Below are positions 33,531 through 41,894 of a DNA stretch of 64,000 nt, piece after piece (within the stretch, counting starts at the first letter, position 1; each line of letters starts with the position of its first letter). The position numbers and the translations under genes were made by a program. Source of the DNA: Evansella sp. LMS18. GTDB lineage: Bacteria > Bacillota > Bacilli > Bacillales > Salisediminibacteriaceae. The notes below the pieces were generated by a model. The model was not told the origin of the DNA and ran no database searches. It saw only the letters and a program-made list of their open reading frames with translations. The stretch is from positions 868,001 through 932,000 of the forward strand of contig NZ_CP093301.1 in assembly GCF_024362785.1 (NCBI RefSeq), written 5' to 3'.

Positions 33531-34563
33531 GGCTCGGCACACCTCCCTCTTCGGTTTCTTCCTGCAGTGCTTTTTTAAATTCTTCCGTTAATAAGGGAAG
33601 CACTTCAAAAAGGTCCCCCACGATTCCGTAGTGGGCTGTATTAAAGATAGCTGCATCCGGATCATTATTGATTGCTATAATCATCTCCGAGTTCTGCATG
33701 CCGACAATATGCTGAATCGCCCCGGATATACCGGCAGCAATATACAGCTTAGGTGTTACAGTAGCGCCTGTCTGCCCTACCTGGTGGTCATGGCCGCAGA
33801 TCCCTGCTTCCACAACGTCCCTGCTTGCTCCCACGGTAGCATTCAACACAGCTGCCAGGTCTTCCACAAGCTTAAAACCTTTTTCATCTTTGACACCTTT
33901 TCCTGCTGCTACGATGATGTCGGCTTCCTCGAGATTGACTCCTTTTTTCGTATCCCGCACGATATCTATTATTTTTGTACGGAGGTCCTCTTCTCTCATA
34001 CTGAATGTTTCCTCGATGACTTCTCCCGTTCTTCCAGGCTGACGTTCTGGTTTTTTCATCACTTTCGGCCTGACCGTCGCCATTTGAGGCCGATGCTTTT
34101 TACACAGTATGGTCGCCATAATGTTACCGCCGAAAGCGGGTCTGCTCGCTTCAAATAATCTTTTTTCCACATTAACGTCAAGAAGAGTAGTGTCCGCAGT
34201 AAGTCCGGTCATTACTTCTGTAGCTACCGCACTGGCAAGGTCTTTCCCGTTGGAAGTGGCCCCGTAAAGGAAAATTTCCGGTTTGTATTTTCTTACCAGG
34301 TCCCCTGCAGCCTTCATGTAGGTTTCCGTCCGGTACTGTTCTGTGATTGGGTCATCGATCAGGAAAACTTTGTCTGCTCCATGCTCAAATAGTTCAGCTG
34401 CCAGGCCGCTCACATTATGGCCGATAAGAACCCCGCATAACTCAGTTTCAAGTTTATCCGCCAGCTCTCTCCCGGCTCCCAGTAACTCGATCCCTACGTC
34501 AACAAGTTCACCGTCCCGCTGCTCATTGAATACCCAGACGCCTCTGTATTCATCAAAATTCAT
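33523..34563 (-). CDS. fixB: FixB, electron transfer flavoprotein alpha subunit
   Basis: A 346-residue protein. The N-terminal half (NFDEYRGVWVFNEQRDGEL) is the ETF domain I; the C-terminal FAD-binding domain has VGASRDVVEAG, HDHQVGQTGATVTPKLYIAAGISGAIQHIVGM and VAINNDPDAAIF-type (IAINNDPDAAIFN) motifs. The conserved Arg and Gln-Thr-Gly residues that hold FAD are present. It overlaps fixA by four bases (ATGA). Forms a heterodimer with FixA. Confidence 0.95.
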   Translation of the reverse strand: MNFDEYRGVWVFNEQRDGELVDVGIELLGAGRELADKLETELCGVLIGHNVSGLAAELFEHGADKVFLIDDPITEQYRTETYMKAAGDLVRKYKPEIFLYGATSNGKDLASAVATEVMTGLTADTTLLDVNVEKRLFEASRPAFGGNIMATILCKKHRPQMATVRPKVMKKPERQPGRTGEVIEETFSMREEDLRTKIIDIVRDTKKGVNLEEADIIVAAGKGVKDEKGFKLVEDLAAVLNATVGASRDVVEAGICGHDHQVGQTGATVTPKLYIAAGISGAIQHIVGMQNSEMIIAINNDPDAAIFNTAHYGIVGDLFEVLPLLTEEFKKALQEETEEGGVPSHA

Positions 34564-35393
34564 ACGCGCTCCCCGCCTTTCACCTTAAAAAGCTCCCTCT
34601 GTTGCAGCATAATCGAAACGGCTTCCCGCACCTGTTCCCGGCTGTCTCCTGCGAGTATTTGTGCCCCTTCACTTTTAGCAGGCGGCCACATCTTCCCTAC
34701 AATTGTCGGTGAGCCCTTGAGCCCCAGCTGCTTTATGTCCACATCATCAAGATCGTCGACTGTCCATACTACCGGAGTATAACGGGCAGCTTTAAGCATG
34801 TTCGGCAGTGGCGAGTATTCAACTTCATTAATCTCCTTTTCTACTGTCAGGAGGCATGGTATAGCGGATTCTATTAATTCGTAGCCATCCTCAATTTTTC
34901 TGTGGACTTGAATTTTTCTGTCCTCCAGATTAACTTCAGCTACTTTTATTACGTTAGTCAGCGGAGGAATCAGCAGTCTTCTTGCAATCCCTGGCCCCGT
35001 CTGTCCTGTGTCCCCATCGATGGCATGTTTCCCGCATAATATCAAATCGATTCCGCCATCCTGCTTCATTAGTTTCTGAACAGCCTTATATAATGCATAG
35101 CTTGTCGCCAGCGTGTCCGCTCCTGCAAATCTCCGGTCTGAAATGAGAAACCCTTCATCTGCGCCAATTTCAACACATTTTTTAATTGCCTCTTTTGCCT
35201 GCGGAGGGCCCATAGACAGGACAGTAATTTTTCCCCCGTGAATCTCTTTTAACCTGACAGCCTCCTGCACGGCATGCGCATCGTATGGATTTAAAATTGC
35301 AGGCGCACTTGATCGGTCCAGAGTATTCGTCTTGGGGTTAACCTTAATAATTTTTGTATCCGGCACTTGCTTGACACATACGAGAATATTCAA
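34560..35393 (-). CDS. fixA: FixA, electron transfer flavoprotein beta subunit
   Basis: I prefer the TTG at 35393 (product begins MNILVCVKQVPDTKIIKVN, 277 residues). A GTG at 35405 would add four residues. The family hallmarks LNPYDAHAVQEAVRLKE, LCGKHAIDGDTGQTGPGIARRL and the C-terminal KVKGGERV are present. FixA binds the bifurcating cofactor with FixB and oxidises NADH. The TTG overlaps the stop of a short upstream frame (TTGA), so translation is probably coupled to it. First structural gene of fixABCX. Confidence 0.93.
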   Translation of the reverse strand: MNILVCVKQVPDTKIIKVNPKTNTLDRSSAPAILNPYDAHAVQEAVRLKEIHGGKITVLSMGPPQAKEAIKKCVEIGADEGFLISDRRFAGADTLATSYALYKAVQKLMKQDGGIDLILCGKHAIDGDTGQTGPGIARRLLIPPLTNVIKVAEVNLEDRKIQVHRKIEDGYELIESAIPCLLTVEKEINEVEYSPLPNMLKAARYTPVVWTVDDLDDVDIKQLGLKGSPTIVGKMWPPAKSEGAQILAGDSREQVREAVSIMLQQRELFKVKGGERV

Positions 35394-35431
35394 TTTTTTC
35401 CCCACCCTTCACATATACTTTCTAAACTCAT
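35390..35431 (-). CDS. Possible 13-residue leader peptide of fixA
   Basis: An ATG with AAAGGAG six bases upstream opens a 13-codon frame (MSLESICEGWGKN). Its TGA overlaps the TTG start of fixA. The start is far stronger than that of fixA itself, which suggests translational coupling. It could be fortuitous. Confidence 0.4.
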   Translation of the reverse strand: MSLESICEGWGKN

Positions 35432-35445
35432 CAATCTCCTTTCGT

Positions 35446-35493
35446 TTGTTCAATACTTCACTATTCTGTGCGTATTTGTTCAATTCTTCACAA
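35446..35493 (-). promoter_or_regulatory. Two tandem TTGTTCAATnCTTCAC boxes before fixA (Rex-like)
   Basis: TTGTTCAATACTTCAC at 35446 and TTGTTCAATTCTTCACAA at 35476 are 30 bp apart. The second reads TTGTGAAGAATTGAACAA on the minus strand, close to the Rex consensus TTGTGAAnnnnTTCACAA but with two changes in one half. NADH/NAD control would suit an NADH-using complex. Confidence 0.4.
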
Positions 35494-35705
35494 CTAATAA
35501 AAATTCGTTTTAAAAACTGATTTTATTTACTTAACCTGGTATGCATTATGAGAAAATAAGTGGATTTTTTATTAATGCGGAATTATGTGTGGCTCCCCAG
35601 CTACGTTTAAACTTTTTTTACTTACCTCCCCTCTTGTGAATTGTCCCCTTAAACAATATGTTCAGAATTGCTTTCTTTCCCCTTGATTTTATTGCTGAAA
35701 TGTAA

Positions 35706-35719
35706 TGAAAGCGCTTCCT
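35706..35719 (-). promoter_or_regulatory. cre-like CcpA site upstream of fixABCX
   Basis: TGAAAGCGCTTCCT differs from TGAAANCGNTTNCA only at the last base. It lies about 300 bp before fixA in an otherwise gene-free 490-bp region. Confidence 0.6.
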
Positions 35720-35884
35720 TAACCTAGTTATATCAAAAAATATATTCAGCAACAATAAAAAATTAACCAATTTTTCGAAAATGCAGAGTTATTTTTCAAC
35801 AAATATTTCTCCCTGCCCCCTTTCCTCTAAAAAAACAAAAAAATAGTGTCGGATTTTCAGATTCCAACACCATTTTTTAAATGA

Positions 35885-36154
35885 TTAATTTTTGTATTTA
35901 CTCGATTTTTTCTGACGCAGCTTTTCCATTTTTGATTCAATACGCGAAGATGCTTCATTTTTAGACCCCTCATCCTTCTCCGCACTGATGAATTTTCCTT
36001 CTGAAATACGGACGAGGAGGTGATCTCCCTCTTTAATAGAAAAGGGAAAGTCGGTAATAGCCACTACTAATTCTTTTTCCTCTTCACCAACTAATAGTAC
36101 TGCCTGCTTTCCTTCTTCCACTCTGTCAATCACTGCTTTCTCAATATCCGCCAT
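35885..36154 (-). CDS. DUF3006-type small protein
   Basis: The ATG at 36154 has AAGGAGG upstream and gives 89 residues. AVIDRVEEGKQAVLLVGEEEKELVV and KEGDHLLVRISEG match the DUF3006 pattern (small beta barrel), and the C-terminus is a basic helix (RIESKMEKLRQKKSSKYKN). In several Bacilli it lies beside membrane metallo-beta-lactamase (ComEC-like) genes; here it follows a YxlG-like permease by 27 bp and is probably the last gene of that operon. Function unknown. Confidence 0.7.
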   Translation of the reverse strand: MADIEKAVIDRVEEGKQAVLLVGEEEKELVVAITDFPFSIKEGDHLLVRISEGKFISAEKDEGSKNEASSRIESKMEKLRQKKSSKYKN

Positions 36155-36180
36155 GGAAATCCTCCTTATTCCAGCTCCAT

Positions 36181-36969
36181 CTATGTGGTGTGAACCGCCA
36201 TTTCTTTTTTCCGGAAAACATAAATTGCCAGTGTTAGCATAACTGCAATCAACAGAATTGTACACATCAGTGACAACCAGAAACCTTCATTTCCAGTACC
36301 ATTCATAAAAAAAGAGTGGCTGTGGCTGGAAAGCATCCCCGGTGACCAGGTCATAATCTCCGGCAACAGGCTGCTCGTAAGGCTTAAGGTGATTGTGACA
36401 CCGAATGTTAAGAAGGCGACGGCTGCCGGGCTTTTGATAATGGTACTTAAAGTCAAAACGACAGTCATGACAAAAGTGAGCCATAACCCATAAACAAGTG
36501 CACCCTGGATAATATGAGCTGCCGGAACACTTTCAATCAGCAGAAACGTATAGTACACAGAGAAAATAAAACCTGCTGCAAAGGAAACCAAGGCGAGCAG
36601 GACCATATGTGCCCATTTCGCGCTTATGTAGGAGGCATAGGAAACAGGTTTAACCAGTATCATGATATTTGTGCCGTTATTCCTTTCTCCGGCTACTGCC
36701 CCCATGAATGCCAGAACTAATACAAGGAGACCGATCTGGCTGAACTGGCCCAGTGTTTCCGCCAGGACTTGCGAACCAGTCGGCACAGGGAAGGCTGCAG
36801 CTGCCCCTTCCGGCAGTCCGCCAAATTGCTCCAGCAAGTCAGGGAGATAATAAGACACCACAGGCTGTGTCAGTCCAAGAAGGATAAAGACGACAGGAAT
36901 CCAGATCCATTTAAAATTACGGATAGATTCTCTTACTTCTTTTTTAAATAAAATCATCCACTGCCGCAT
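36181..36969 (-). CDS. ABC-2-type transporter permease (YxlG-like)
   Basis: A 262-residue protein with six predicted helices (for example ILLGLTQPVVSYYLPD, LLVLVLAFMGAVAGE, and a last helix before FRKKEMAVHT). MRQWMILFKKEVRESIRNFKWIWIPV is a typical ABC-2 permease start, and VAGERNNGTNIMILVKPVSYASYISAKW is the signature of this subfamily. Its ATG overlaps the ATPase stop by one base. With the ATPase and the PLDc_N protein it resembles yxlE-yxlF-yxlG of the B. subtilis sigY operon. Substrate unknown. Confidence 0.85.
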   Translation of the reverse strand: MRQWMILFKKEVRESIRNFKWIWIPVVFILLGLTQPVVSYYLPDLLEQFGGLPEGAAAAFPVPTGSQVLAETLGQFSQIGLLVLVLAFMGAVAGERNNGTNIMILVKPVSYASYISAKWAHMVLLALVSFAAGFIFSVYYTFLLIESVPAAHIIQGALVYGLWLTFVMTVVLTLSTIIKSPAAVAFLTFGVTITLSLTSSLLPEIMTWSPGMLSSHSHSFFMNGTGNEGFWLSLMCTILLIAVMLTLAIYVFRKKEMAVHTT

Positions 36970-37871
36970 TACTTTGTCACCTCCATAAAGAGGTCTTCCA
37001 GCGAAGTTTTCTCTACTTCAAATTTATTCAGCTTCAATTGTCTCAGTCTCTCATCTGCTAAAAGGGCATTTCTCGCATCCTCTATACTTTCGGCAGTGAC
37101 TGTGAGTTTCTGTTTCTCCGCTTTCAGATGACGCACCCAGGGAGCATTCTTTAACGACTTGCTCCATTCCTCAATGTTTTCCTCAGTTTCAATATGTACT
37201 GTTGGCTGCTGATATTTCTTCTGAAGCTCTTCCAGTCCCCCATCGATTACGACTCTGCCGTCCTGAATGATATAAATATCATCGGAAATTTGTTCCGCAT
37301 CATGGAGTACATGGGTAGAAAAAAGAATGGAAGTAGTTTCTTTCAGTCTTTTCATCAACTCCAGCACTTCTCTTCTGCCTATAGGATCTAAAGCTGAGAC
37401 TGGCTCATCAAGAATGATAAGCTTTGGATTATGTACAAGGGCCTGCGCTATCCCAAGTCTCTGTTTCATACCCCCGGAATATCCTGATATCCTCTTTTTT
37501 CCGGCATCCGTAAGCCCGACCAATTTAAGAAGTTCCTCTGCTCTGCTCCGAGCCTCCGATGCCGTGAGCCCTCCTAGTTCACCTGCATAAACCACATATT
37601 CTTTTCCAGTCATCCAGCCGTAAAACTTAGGGTACTGCGGCAGATAACCGAGATGTTTCCTCCGGTCACCACTGTACCTCCTGTCAAAAGATATTTTTCC
37701 TTTCGTGGGATTCATTAATCCAGTGAGGAGATTCAGCGTTGTTGTCTTCCCGGCTCCATTTGGCCCCAGTAGTGCGGTGCATGCTCCTTCTCTTATCTTT
37801 AAGTTTATCCCATCCACCGCGTTCGTCCCGTTAAAAGTTTTGGTGAGGTTATCAGTCTCAATCAGAATCAT
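36969..37871 (-). CDS. ABC transporter ATP-binding protein (YxlF-like)
   Basis: The ATG at 37871 lies nine bases after AAGGAG and gives 300 residues; longer readings enter the upstream gene. It has Walker A GPNGAGKTTTLNLL, the signature SGGMKQRLGIAQAL, Walker B LIILDEPVSALD and the H loop STHVLHDAEQ. The C-terminal 80 residues form the usual regulatory extension. It energises the YxlG-like permease encoded next. Start overlaps the PLDc_N gene end by a few bases. Confidence 0.92.
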   Translation of the reverse strand: MILIETDNLTKTFNGTNAVDGINLKIREGACTALLGPNGAGKTTTLNLLTGLMNPTKGKISFDRRYSGDRRKHLGYLPQYPKFYGWMTGKEYVVYAGELGGLTASEARSRAEELLKLVGLTDAGKKRISGYSGGMKQRLGIAQALVHNPKLIILDEPVSALDPIGRREVLELMKRLKETTSILFSTHVLHDAEQISDDIYIIQDGRVVIDGGLEELQKKYQQPTVHIETEENIEEWSKSLKNAPWVRHLKAEKQKLTVTAESIEDARNALLADERLRQLKLNKFEVEKTSLEDLFMEVTK

Positions 37872-37872
37872 G

Positions 37873-38088
37873 CTAATCATTTCTCCTTCCAAACAGGAAA
37901 TAAATGATCGGACCAAATATTCCTCCAAAAACAATGACAACAATCCACACCCACTGTGGCCCTTTCGTTTCTCCACCTCGGCGCAGGCAGTCTATTAAGG
38001 CAATAACCATTAATAAGAACTGAATAATGATTAAAGGTGCAACAACCGGCCAAGGTACAGCTTGCAGTTCATTTACAATGTCATTCAT
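37873..38088 (-). CDS. PLDc_N domain membrane protein (YxlE-like)
   Basis: A 71-residue protein with two helices (about 14-34 and 47-66) and the PLDc_N motif RGGETKGPQWVWIVVIVFGGIFGPIIYFLFGRR. It resembles B. subtilis YxlE, an accessory of the YxlFG transporter and a negative regulator of SigY there. No sigY gene is visible next to it. First gene of the four-gene operon. Confidence 0.85.
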   Translation of the reverse strand: MNDIVNELQAVPWPVVAPLIIIQFLLMVIALIDCLRRGGETKGPQWVWIVVIVFGGIFGPIIYFLFGRRND

Positions 38089-38429
38089 TACGAGTCCCCC
38101 TGTCTTATCTTTTTTTATATTTTTTAATAAAAATTGCTGTAATTCTGGTTCTCGTTATTTCTTCCTGGAACATATCTTTCCCGTACCCTGTTTAATGGTA
38201 TGTTAAATAATATTATTCTCTAATTACTAATACGCCTGTAAAACAGAAAAGTTTCACTGTCACTACCCTTACTCTTTTTATTAATCCTCCTTTTTCTGTG
38301 CAGACTATAATTGTATCTCCTGTAAAAACAACTCTTCCTGGCTATGTATCACGATTGTTATCTCACAAATATCACACAGATTCCAGACAGTGCCACAATC
38401 CTGATTCCTTAATTAAGGAGGAATGTTCT

Positions 38430-39791
38430 ATGAAACTAAAGATGATTACATACTGTGCAGTTTTCCTTGCCATTTCCCTTTTTCTTTTTTTAAAAGCTCC
38501 GGGTTTCCATTCCCCCGAGAGCTTCTCTGCTGGTGATGAGGTTCAGGCTGAAGACTCTCCAATAACTACTCAGGATGAATATGTTTCTCAGTTAACGACT
38601 CATGTTTTGTCAACTCGTGGCTATTCTGCCTTTAATTATATGAAAAAAAATCTGACTGAAACGGCAAAACAGCTTACTGGAATTCCTTATAACAAGGACG
38701 GTTCTTCTCCGGAAGAAGGTTTCTCAACTGCTTCATTAACCCAGTATATCTATAAAGAGTCAGAGGGAATACTCCTTTCCCGAAAAGCCTCTTTACAAAA
38801 GGAACTTGGAACAGAAGTTAAGCAAGAGGATTTAATTGCTGGTGATCTGCTTTTCTTCAAAAATAAATCCGGCGGTCTTATGTCAGGTATATATCTTGGA
38901 GATGGAGACTTTATAATTGCTGCAAATTCAGGAGTTGGGATCAGAAATATTAATGACAATCATTACTGGATGGACCGTTTTCATGAAGCTAAAAGATTAA
39001 CACCACTTGAAAAACAGAAACTGAACCCGGAAACATACAAGGATTTTCCCAATGCAGCCATCCAAAAAGCAGTTTCTATGCTGCACCGGCCTTATTTATT
39101 AACAGGAAATACTCTTGCCGCATTCGACTGTTCATTCTTAGTCCAGCATGCCTTTAAAGATTTACATATACATTTACCAAGGATCACCTATCAGCAATGG
39201 CAGCTTGGGGAAGATATCCCCCTTAAGAAAGCTGTGCCGGGGGACGTCCTCTATTTTTCCGGTACCTGGCAGAAGGGAATCTCCCATACAGGGATCTATC
39301 TTGGCGACCGCTTTTTCATCCATGCCAGTGGTGAAGAAGGAGAAACAACGATTTCTTACCTCGGCGAGTTCTGGATGCAATATTTTACTGGAGTAAGAAG
39401 ATTCGACAACCTAAAAATAGAACCTGAAAAAACAGTCGTGGAAAATGCATATGAACTGCTGAATATTCCATATGCTCCAGCCGGAAAGCATCCAGAGGAA
39501 GGTTTTAACTATAGTGGACTCATATATTTTGTTTATAAAGAAGTCGATTCTGATTTTCCGAAGAAGGCAGCTGAGCAAAGAGAGTACGGGAAGAAAATTG
39601 AGGCTGGAGAAGAAGAACCAGGGGATGTCTTCTTTTTCCGGTCTGGATCGAATAATTTATTACCTGCTATTTATATTGGCGAAGGCCAGCTTATCGCAGT
39701 CAGAAAGGATGAAGGAGTATCAATAATTGATCCACGTTTCAGCCACTACTGGACAGAAGACAGACTGGAAGACATCCGGCGTTATGAATAA
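38430..39791 (+). CDS. Exported protein with three NlpC/P60-like domains
   Basis: The ATG at 38430 follows AAGGAGGAATG; a longer frame lacks a site. The 453-residue product has an N-terminal membrane segment or signal (about 5-23). Three NlpC/P60-like domains follow (about 70-185, 200-330, 335-453). Only the middle one keeps the catalytic Cys234 (FDCSFLVQHAF) and His286 (ISHTGIYLG), plus a second His in FFIHASG. In the first the equivalents are FSTASLTQY and MSGIYLG, in the third FNYSGLIYF and PAIYIG, so both have lost the nucleophile and His. It probably cuts cell-wall peptides, with the outer domains binding the wall. Confidence 0.8.
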   Translation: MKLKMITYCAVFLAISLFLFLKAPGFHSPESFSAGDEVQAEDSPITTQDEYVSQLTTHVLSTRGYSAFNYMKKNLTETAKQLTGIPYNKDGSSPEEGFSTASLTQYIYKESEGILLSRKASLQKELGTEVKQEDLIAGDLLFFKNKSGGLMSGIYLGDGDFIIAANSGVGIRNINDNHYWMDRFHEAKRLTPLEKQKLNPETYKDFPNAAIQKAVSMLHRPYLLTGNTLAAFDCSFLVQHAFKDLHIHLPRITYQQWQLGEDIPLKKAVPGDVLYFSGTWQKGISHTGIYLGDRFFIHASGEEGETTISYLGEFWMQYFTGVRRFDNLKIEPEKTVVENAYELLNIPYAPAGKHPEEGFNYSGLIYFVYKEVDSDFPKKAAEQREYGKKIEAGEEEPGDVFFFRSGSNNLLPAIYIGEGQLIAVRKDEGVSIIDPRFSHYWTEDRLEDIRRYE

Positions 39792-39929
39792 AGAGACTTC
39801 ATAAGCTCCCACAAAAATTCCATATACTGGTTAAATATGTTAGAATAGATAGCAGTACTTACTGAATAGTGAAACTTTTTTATATTGTGATCGTAAAGCA
39901 AAATGTATAAAAAAAATGGAGGTTTTATT

Positions 39930-40772
39930 ATGAAAAAAAGTCTATCGCTCATACTTGCAGGCGGTCTGTTGACTCTTATGGCCGCCTGCGGTGAGAGCGA
40001 AGCTACAGGCGAAGGAGATCTCTCTCTGGAAGAAATCCTTAGTAACTCAGCTTCAGCAGCAGAAGATATCGAGAGCTACTCCTTCGTTACAGAAGTTCAG
40101 CAGACTATGGGTATGGATGAAGAAAGTATGTCTTTTGATATGAGTACGGAAGCGGATGTTTTAGTGGAGCCATCTATTTTTCATCAGAAAACAACAATGG
40201 ATATGGGTGAGTTAGGTGGAGAAATGTCTTATGAATCGTATTTCTCCGAGGAACATGGCTTATTTATGGAAGACCCATTAACAGGCGAATGGATGAAATA
40301 TCCTGAAAATCTAATGGAGGATATTCTTTCCATGTCTGAAGCTCAGATGAGCCCTTCTGAACAGCTGGTAGCATTTCAGGATAATATCAATGACCTTTCT
40401 CTTGAAGAAGATGAAAATTATTATAAACTCAACCTCGCTGGTGATGGGGAAGAAATGAAAGAGATTGTTGAGCAGATTGGAAATATTGCCGGGGATGGAA
40501 TGGATGAAATGTTTACTCAAATGATGTCAGAGTTAGAGATTCATGATCTCGTTTATGAAATTTTCATAGATAAAGAGACCTTCCATCCTGCTGAAGCTAC
40601 GGTTTTTATTAATATGACCATAGAGATGCTCGGACAATCAATGACGCTGGAACAAAATGCAGATATATATTTCAGCAGCTTTAATGGACTGGAAGAATTT
40701 GAAGTGCCTCAGGAAATTATCGATAATGCAGAGGAACTTTCAGAGGAAGATGCAATGGGGATTTTTAATTAA
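39930..40772 (+). CDS. DUF6612-like lipoprotein
   Basis: The ATG at 39930 lies after GGAGGTTTTATT. The 280-residue product has a lipoprotein signal peptide ending LTLMAACGES (lipidated Cys at about 21). The mature part is acidic and rich in Met, with ESYSFVTEVQQTM and SFDMSTEADVLVEPSIFHQKTTMDM repeated-strand patterns, like the LppX/LolA-type fold of DUF6612 proteins of Bacilli. It likely sits on the outer face of the membrane and may bind a hydrophobic ligand. Single gene with its own terminator. Confidence 0.72.
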   Translation: MKKSLSLILAGGLLTLMAACGESEATGEGDLSLEEILSNSASAAEDIESYSFVTEVQQTMGMDEESMSFDMSTEADVLVEPSIFHQKTTMDMGELGGEMSYESYFSEEHGLFMEDPLTGEWMKYPENLMEDILSMSEAQMSPSEQLVAFQDNINDLSLEEDENYYKLNLAGDGEEMKEIVEQIGNIAGDGMDEMFTQMMSELEIHDLVYEIFIDKETFHPAEATVFINMTIEMLGQSMTLEQNADIYFSSFNGLEEFEVPQEIIDNAEELSEEDAMGIFN

Positions 40773-40775
40773 AGG

Positions 40776-40810
40776 CAAAGAGGCTGCCACCTAGGGAGCC
40801 TCTTTTTGTG
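40776..40810 (+). terminator. Terminator after the lipoprotein gene
   Basis: AAAGAGGCTGCC...GGGAGCCTCTTTTT, stem with a small bulge and five T residues. Confidence 0.8.
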
Positions 40811-40873
40811 TTAGTTATTAATTATTTTATCCAATAAAAAAAGACTTGAAAATACAAGTCGTTTAAACAAAAA

Positions 40874-40949
40874 TGGTGAGCCATGAAGGACTCGAACCTT
40901 CGACCCTCTGATTAAAAGTCAGATGCTCTACCAACTGAGCTAATGGCTC
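40874..40949 (-). tRNA. tRNA-Lys (TTT)
   Basis: 76 nt with CCA; acceptor GAGCCAT/ATGGCTC, anticodon loop CTTTTAA. Last tRNA of the rRNA-linked cluster. Its 5' end is duplicated 240 bp upstream. Confidence 0.95.
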
Positions 40950-41236
40950 GCAGCATATTCAATGATGTTTTTTCATGCAGCTTCCGGACGATGTTTCGCT
41001 CCGTTGTCTTACCTGTTTCTTCCTCTTCAAGCATTGCTCCGTAGTTTATGTGTCGAAACAACTCGATGCATTGGCGTGTGGTAAACGCTCGTAACTGTGT
41101 CTCTTCCTCTACCAGTTTCGCTCTGAAGCGGATACGTCGAGACAAGTCGAAGTATTGGCGATGAGGTAAATGCTCCTAGCTAATGGCTCGCAGCATATTC
41201 AATGATGTTTTTTCATGCAGCTTCCGGACGATATTT
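40938..41236 (-). repeat. tRNA-linked repeat, copies B1 and B2, with duplicated tRNA-Lys 5' fragment
   Basis: 40938-40996 and 41178-41236 are 59-bp direct repeats with one mismatch, holding the first 12 bases of tRNA-Lys plus its leader. Two core elements lie between: about 41015-41092 (TTTCTTCCTCT, TGTCGAAACAACTCG, CGCTCGTA) and about 41094-41177 (TCTCTTCCTCT, CGTCGAGACAAGTCG, TGCTCCTA). Confidence 0.85.
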
Positions 41237-41270
41237 ATTCCTTGTTTATATGAAACTTCTAAAATAAAAA

Positions 41271-41345
41271 TGGTGACCCGTACGGGATTCGAACCCGTGT
41301 TACCGCCGTGAAAGGGCGGTGTCTTAACCACTTGACCAACGGGCC
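41271..41345 (-). tRNA. tRNA-Glu (TTC)
   Basis: 75 nt with CCA; anticodon loop CTTTCAC, T arm GGTTCGAATCC, acceptor GGCCCGT/ACGGGTC. Confidence 0.94.
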
Positions 41346-41362
41346 AATTAAAGAATTTTAAC

Positions 41363-41453
41363 TGGCGGAGAAGGAGGGATTTGAACCCTCGCGCCGCTTA
41401 CGCGACCTACACCCTTAGCAGGGGCGCCTCTTCAGCCACTTGAGTACTTCTCC
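41363..41453 (-). tRNA. tRNA-Ser (GCT)
   Basis: 91 nt with a long variable arm; anticodon loop CTGCTAA; acceptor GGAGAAG. Confidence 0.94.
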
Positions 41454-41457
41454 ATAA

Positions 41458-41533
41458 TGGCTCCACAGGCAGGACTCGAACCTGCGACCGATCGGTTAAC
41501 AGCCGATTGCTCTACCAACTGAGCTACTGTGGA
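41458..41533 (-). tRNA. tRNA-Asn (GTT)
   Basis: 76 nt with CCA; anticodon loop CTGTTAA; acceptor TCCACAG/CTGTGGA. Confidence 0.94.
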
Positions 41534-41540
41534 ATAACTA

Positions 41541-41617
<77 letters not shown>

Positions 41618-41656
41618 ACTATATATATTAAGTATCCAATTTGTGGTTGAAAATAG

Positions 41657-41730
41657 TGGAGCGGGTGATGAGAATCGAACTCACGACATCAGCTTGGAAG
41701 GCTGAGGTTTTACCACTAAACTACACCCGC
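41657..41730 (-). tRNA. tRNA-Gly (TCC)
   Basis: 74 nt with CCA; anticodon loop CTTCCAA; acceptor GCGGGTG/CACCCGC. A 31-base 5' fragment is repeated at 41854-41884. Confidence 0.95.
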
Positions 41731-41744
41731 ATTATGATAAAGAC

Positions 41745-41885
41745 TAGACTTCATTTGCCTGTCCCGCTCTTACATGTCTCTTCCTCTGCAAGTTAATGCT
41801 TCGAAGTGTATCCGTCGAGACAACTCGCTGCTGTTTCATGGATGCTTTGCTCGTGGCTGAGGTTTTACCACTAAACTACACCGCG
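41745..41885 (-). repeat. tRNA-linked repeat, copy C, with duplicated tRNA-Gly 5' fragment
   Basis: The core (about 41772-41853: TCTCTTCCTCTGCAAG, CGTCGAGACAACTCG, TTTGCTCGT) abuts a copy of the first ~31 bases of tRNA-Gly(TCC) (41854-41884, GCGGTGTAGTTTAGTGGTAA on the minus strand), which ends at the anticodon stem. It lies directly upstream of the intact tRNA-Gly. Confidence 0.82.
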
Positions 41886-41894
41886 AATAAAAAA

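Noticed and set aside
40912-41145. Minus-strand frame beginning MSRRIRFRAKLVEEET
   Set aside because: It covers tRNA-Lys and the tRNA-linked repeat; the similar frame at 20112-20327 arises from the same repeat, not from a conserved protein, and neither has a ribosome binding site.
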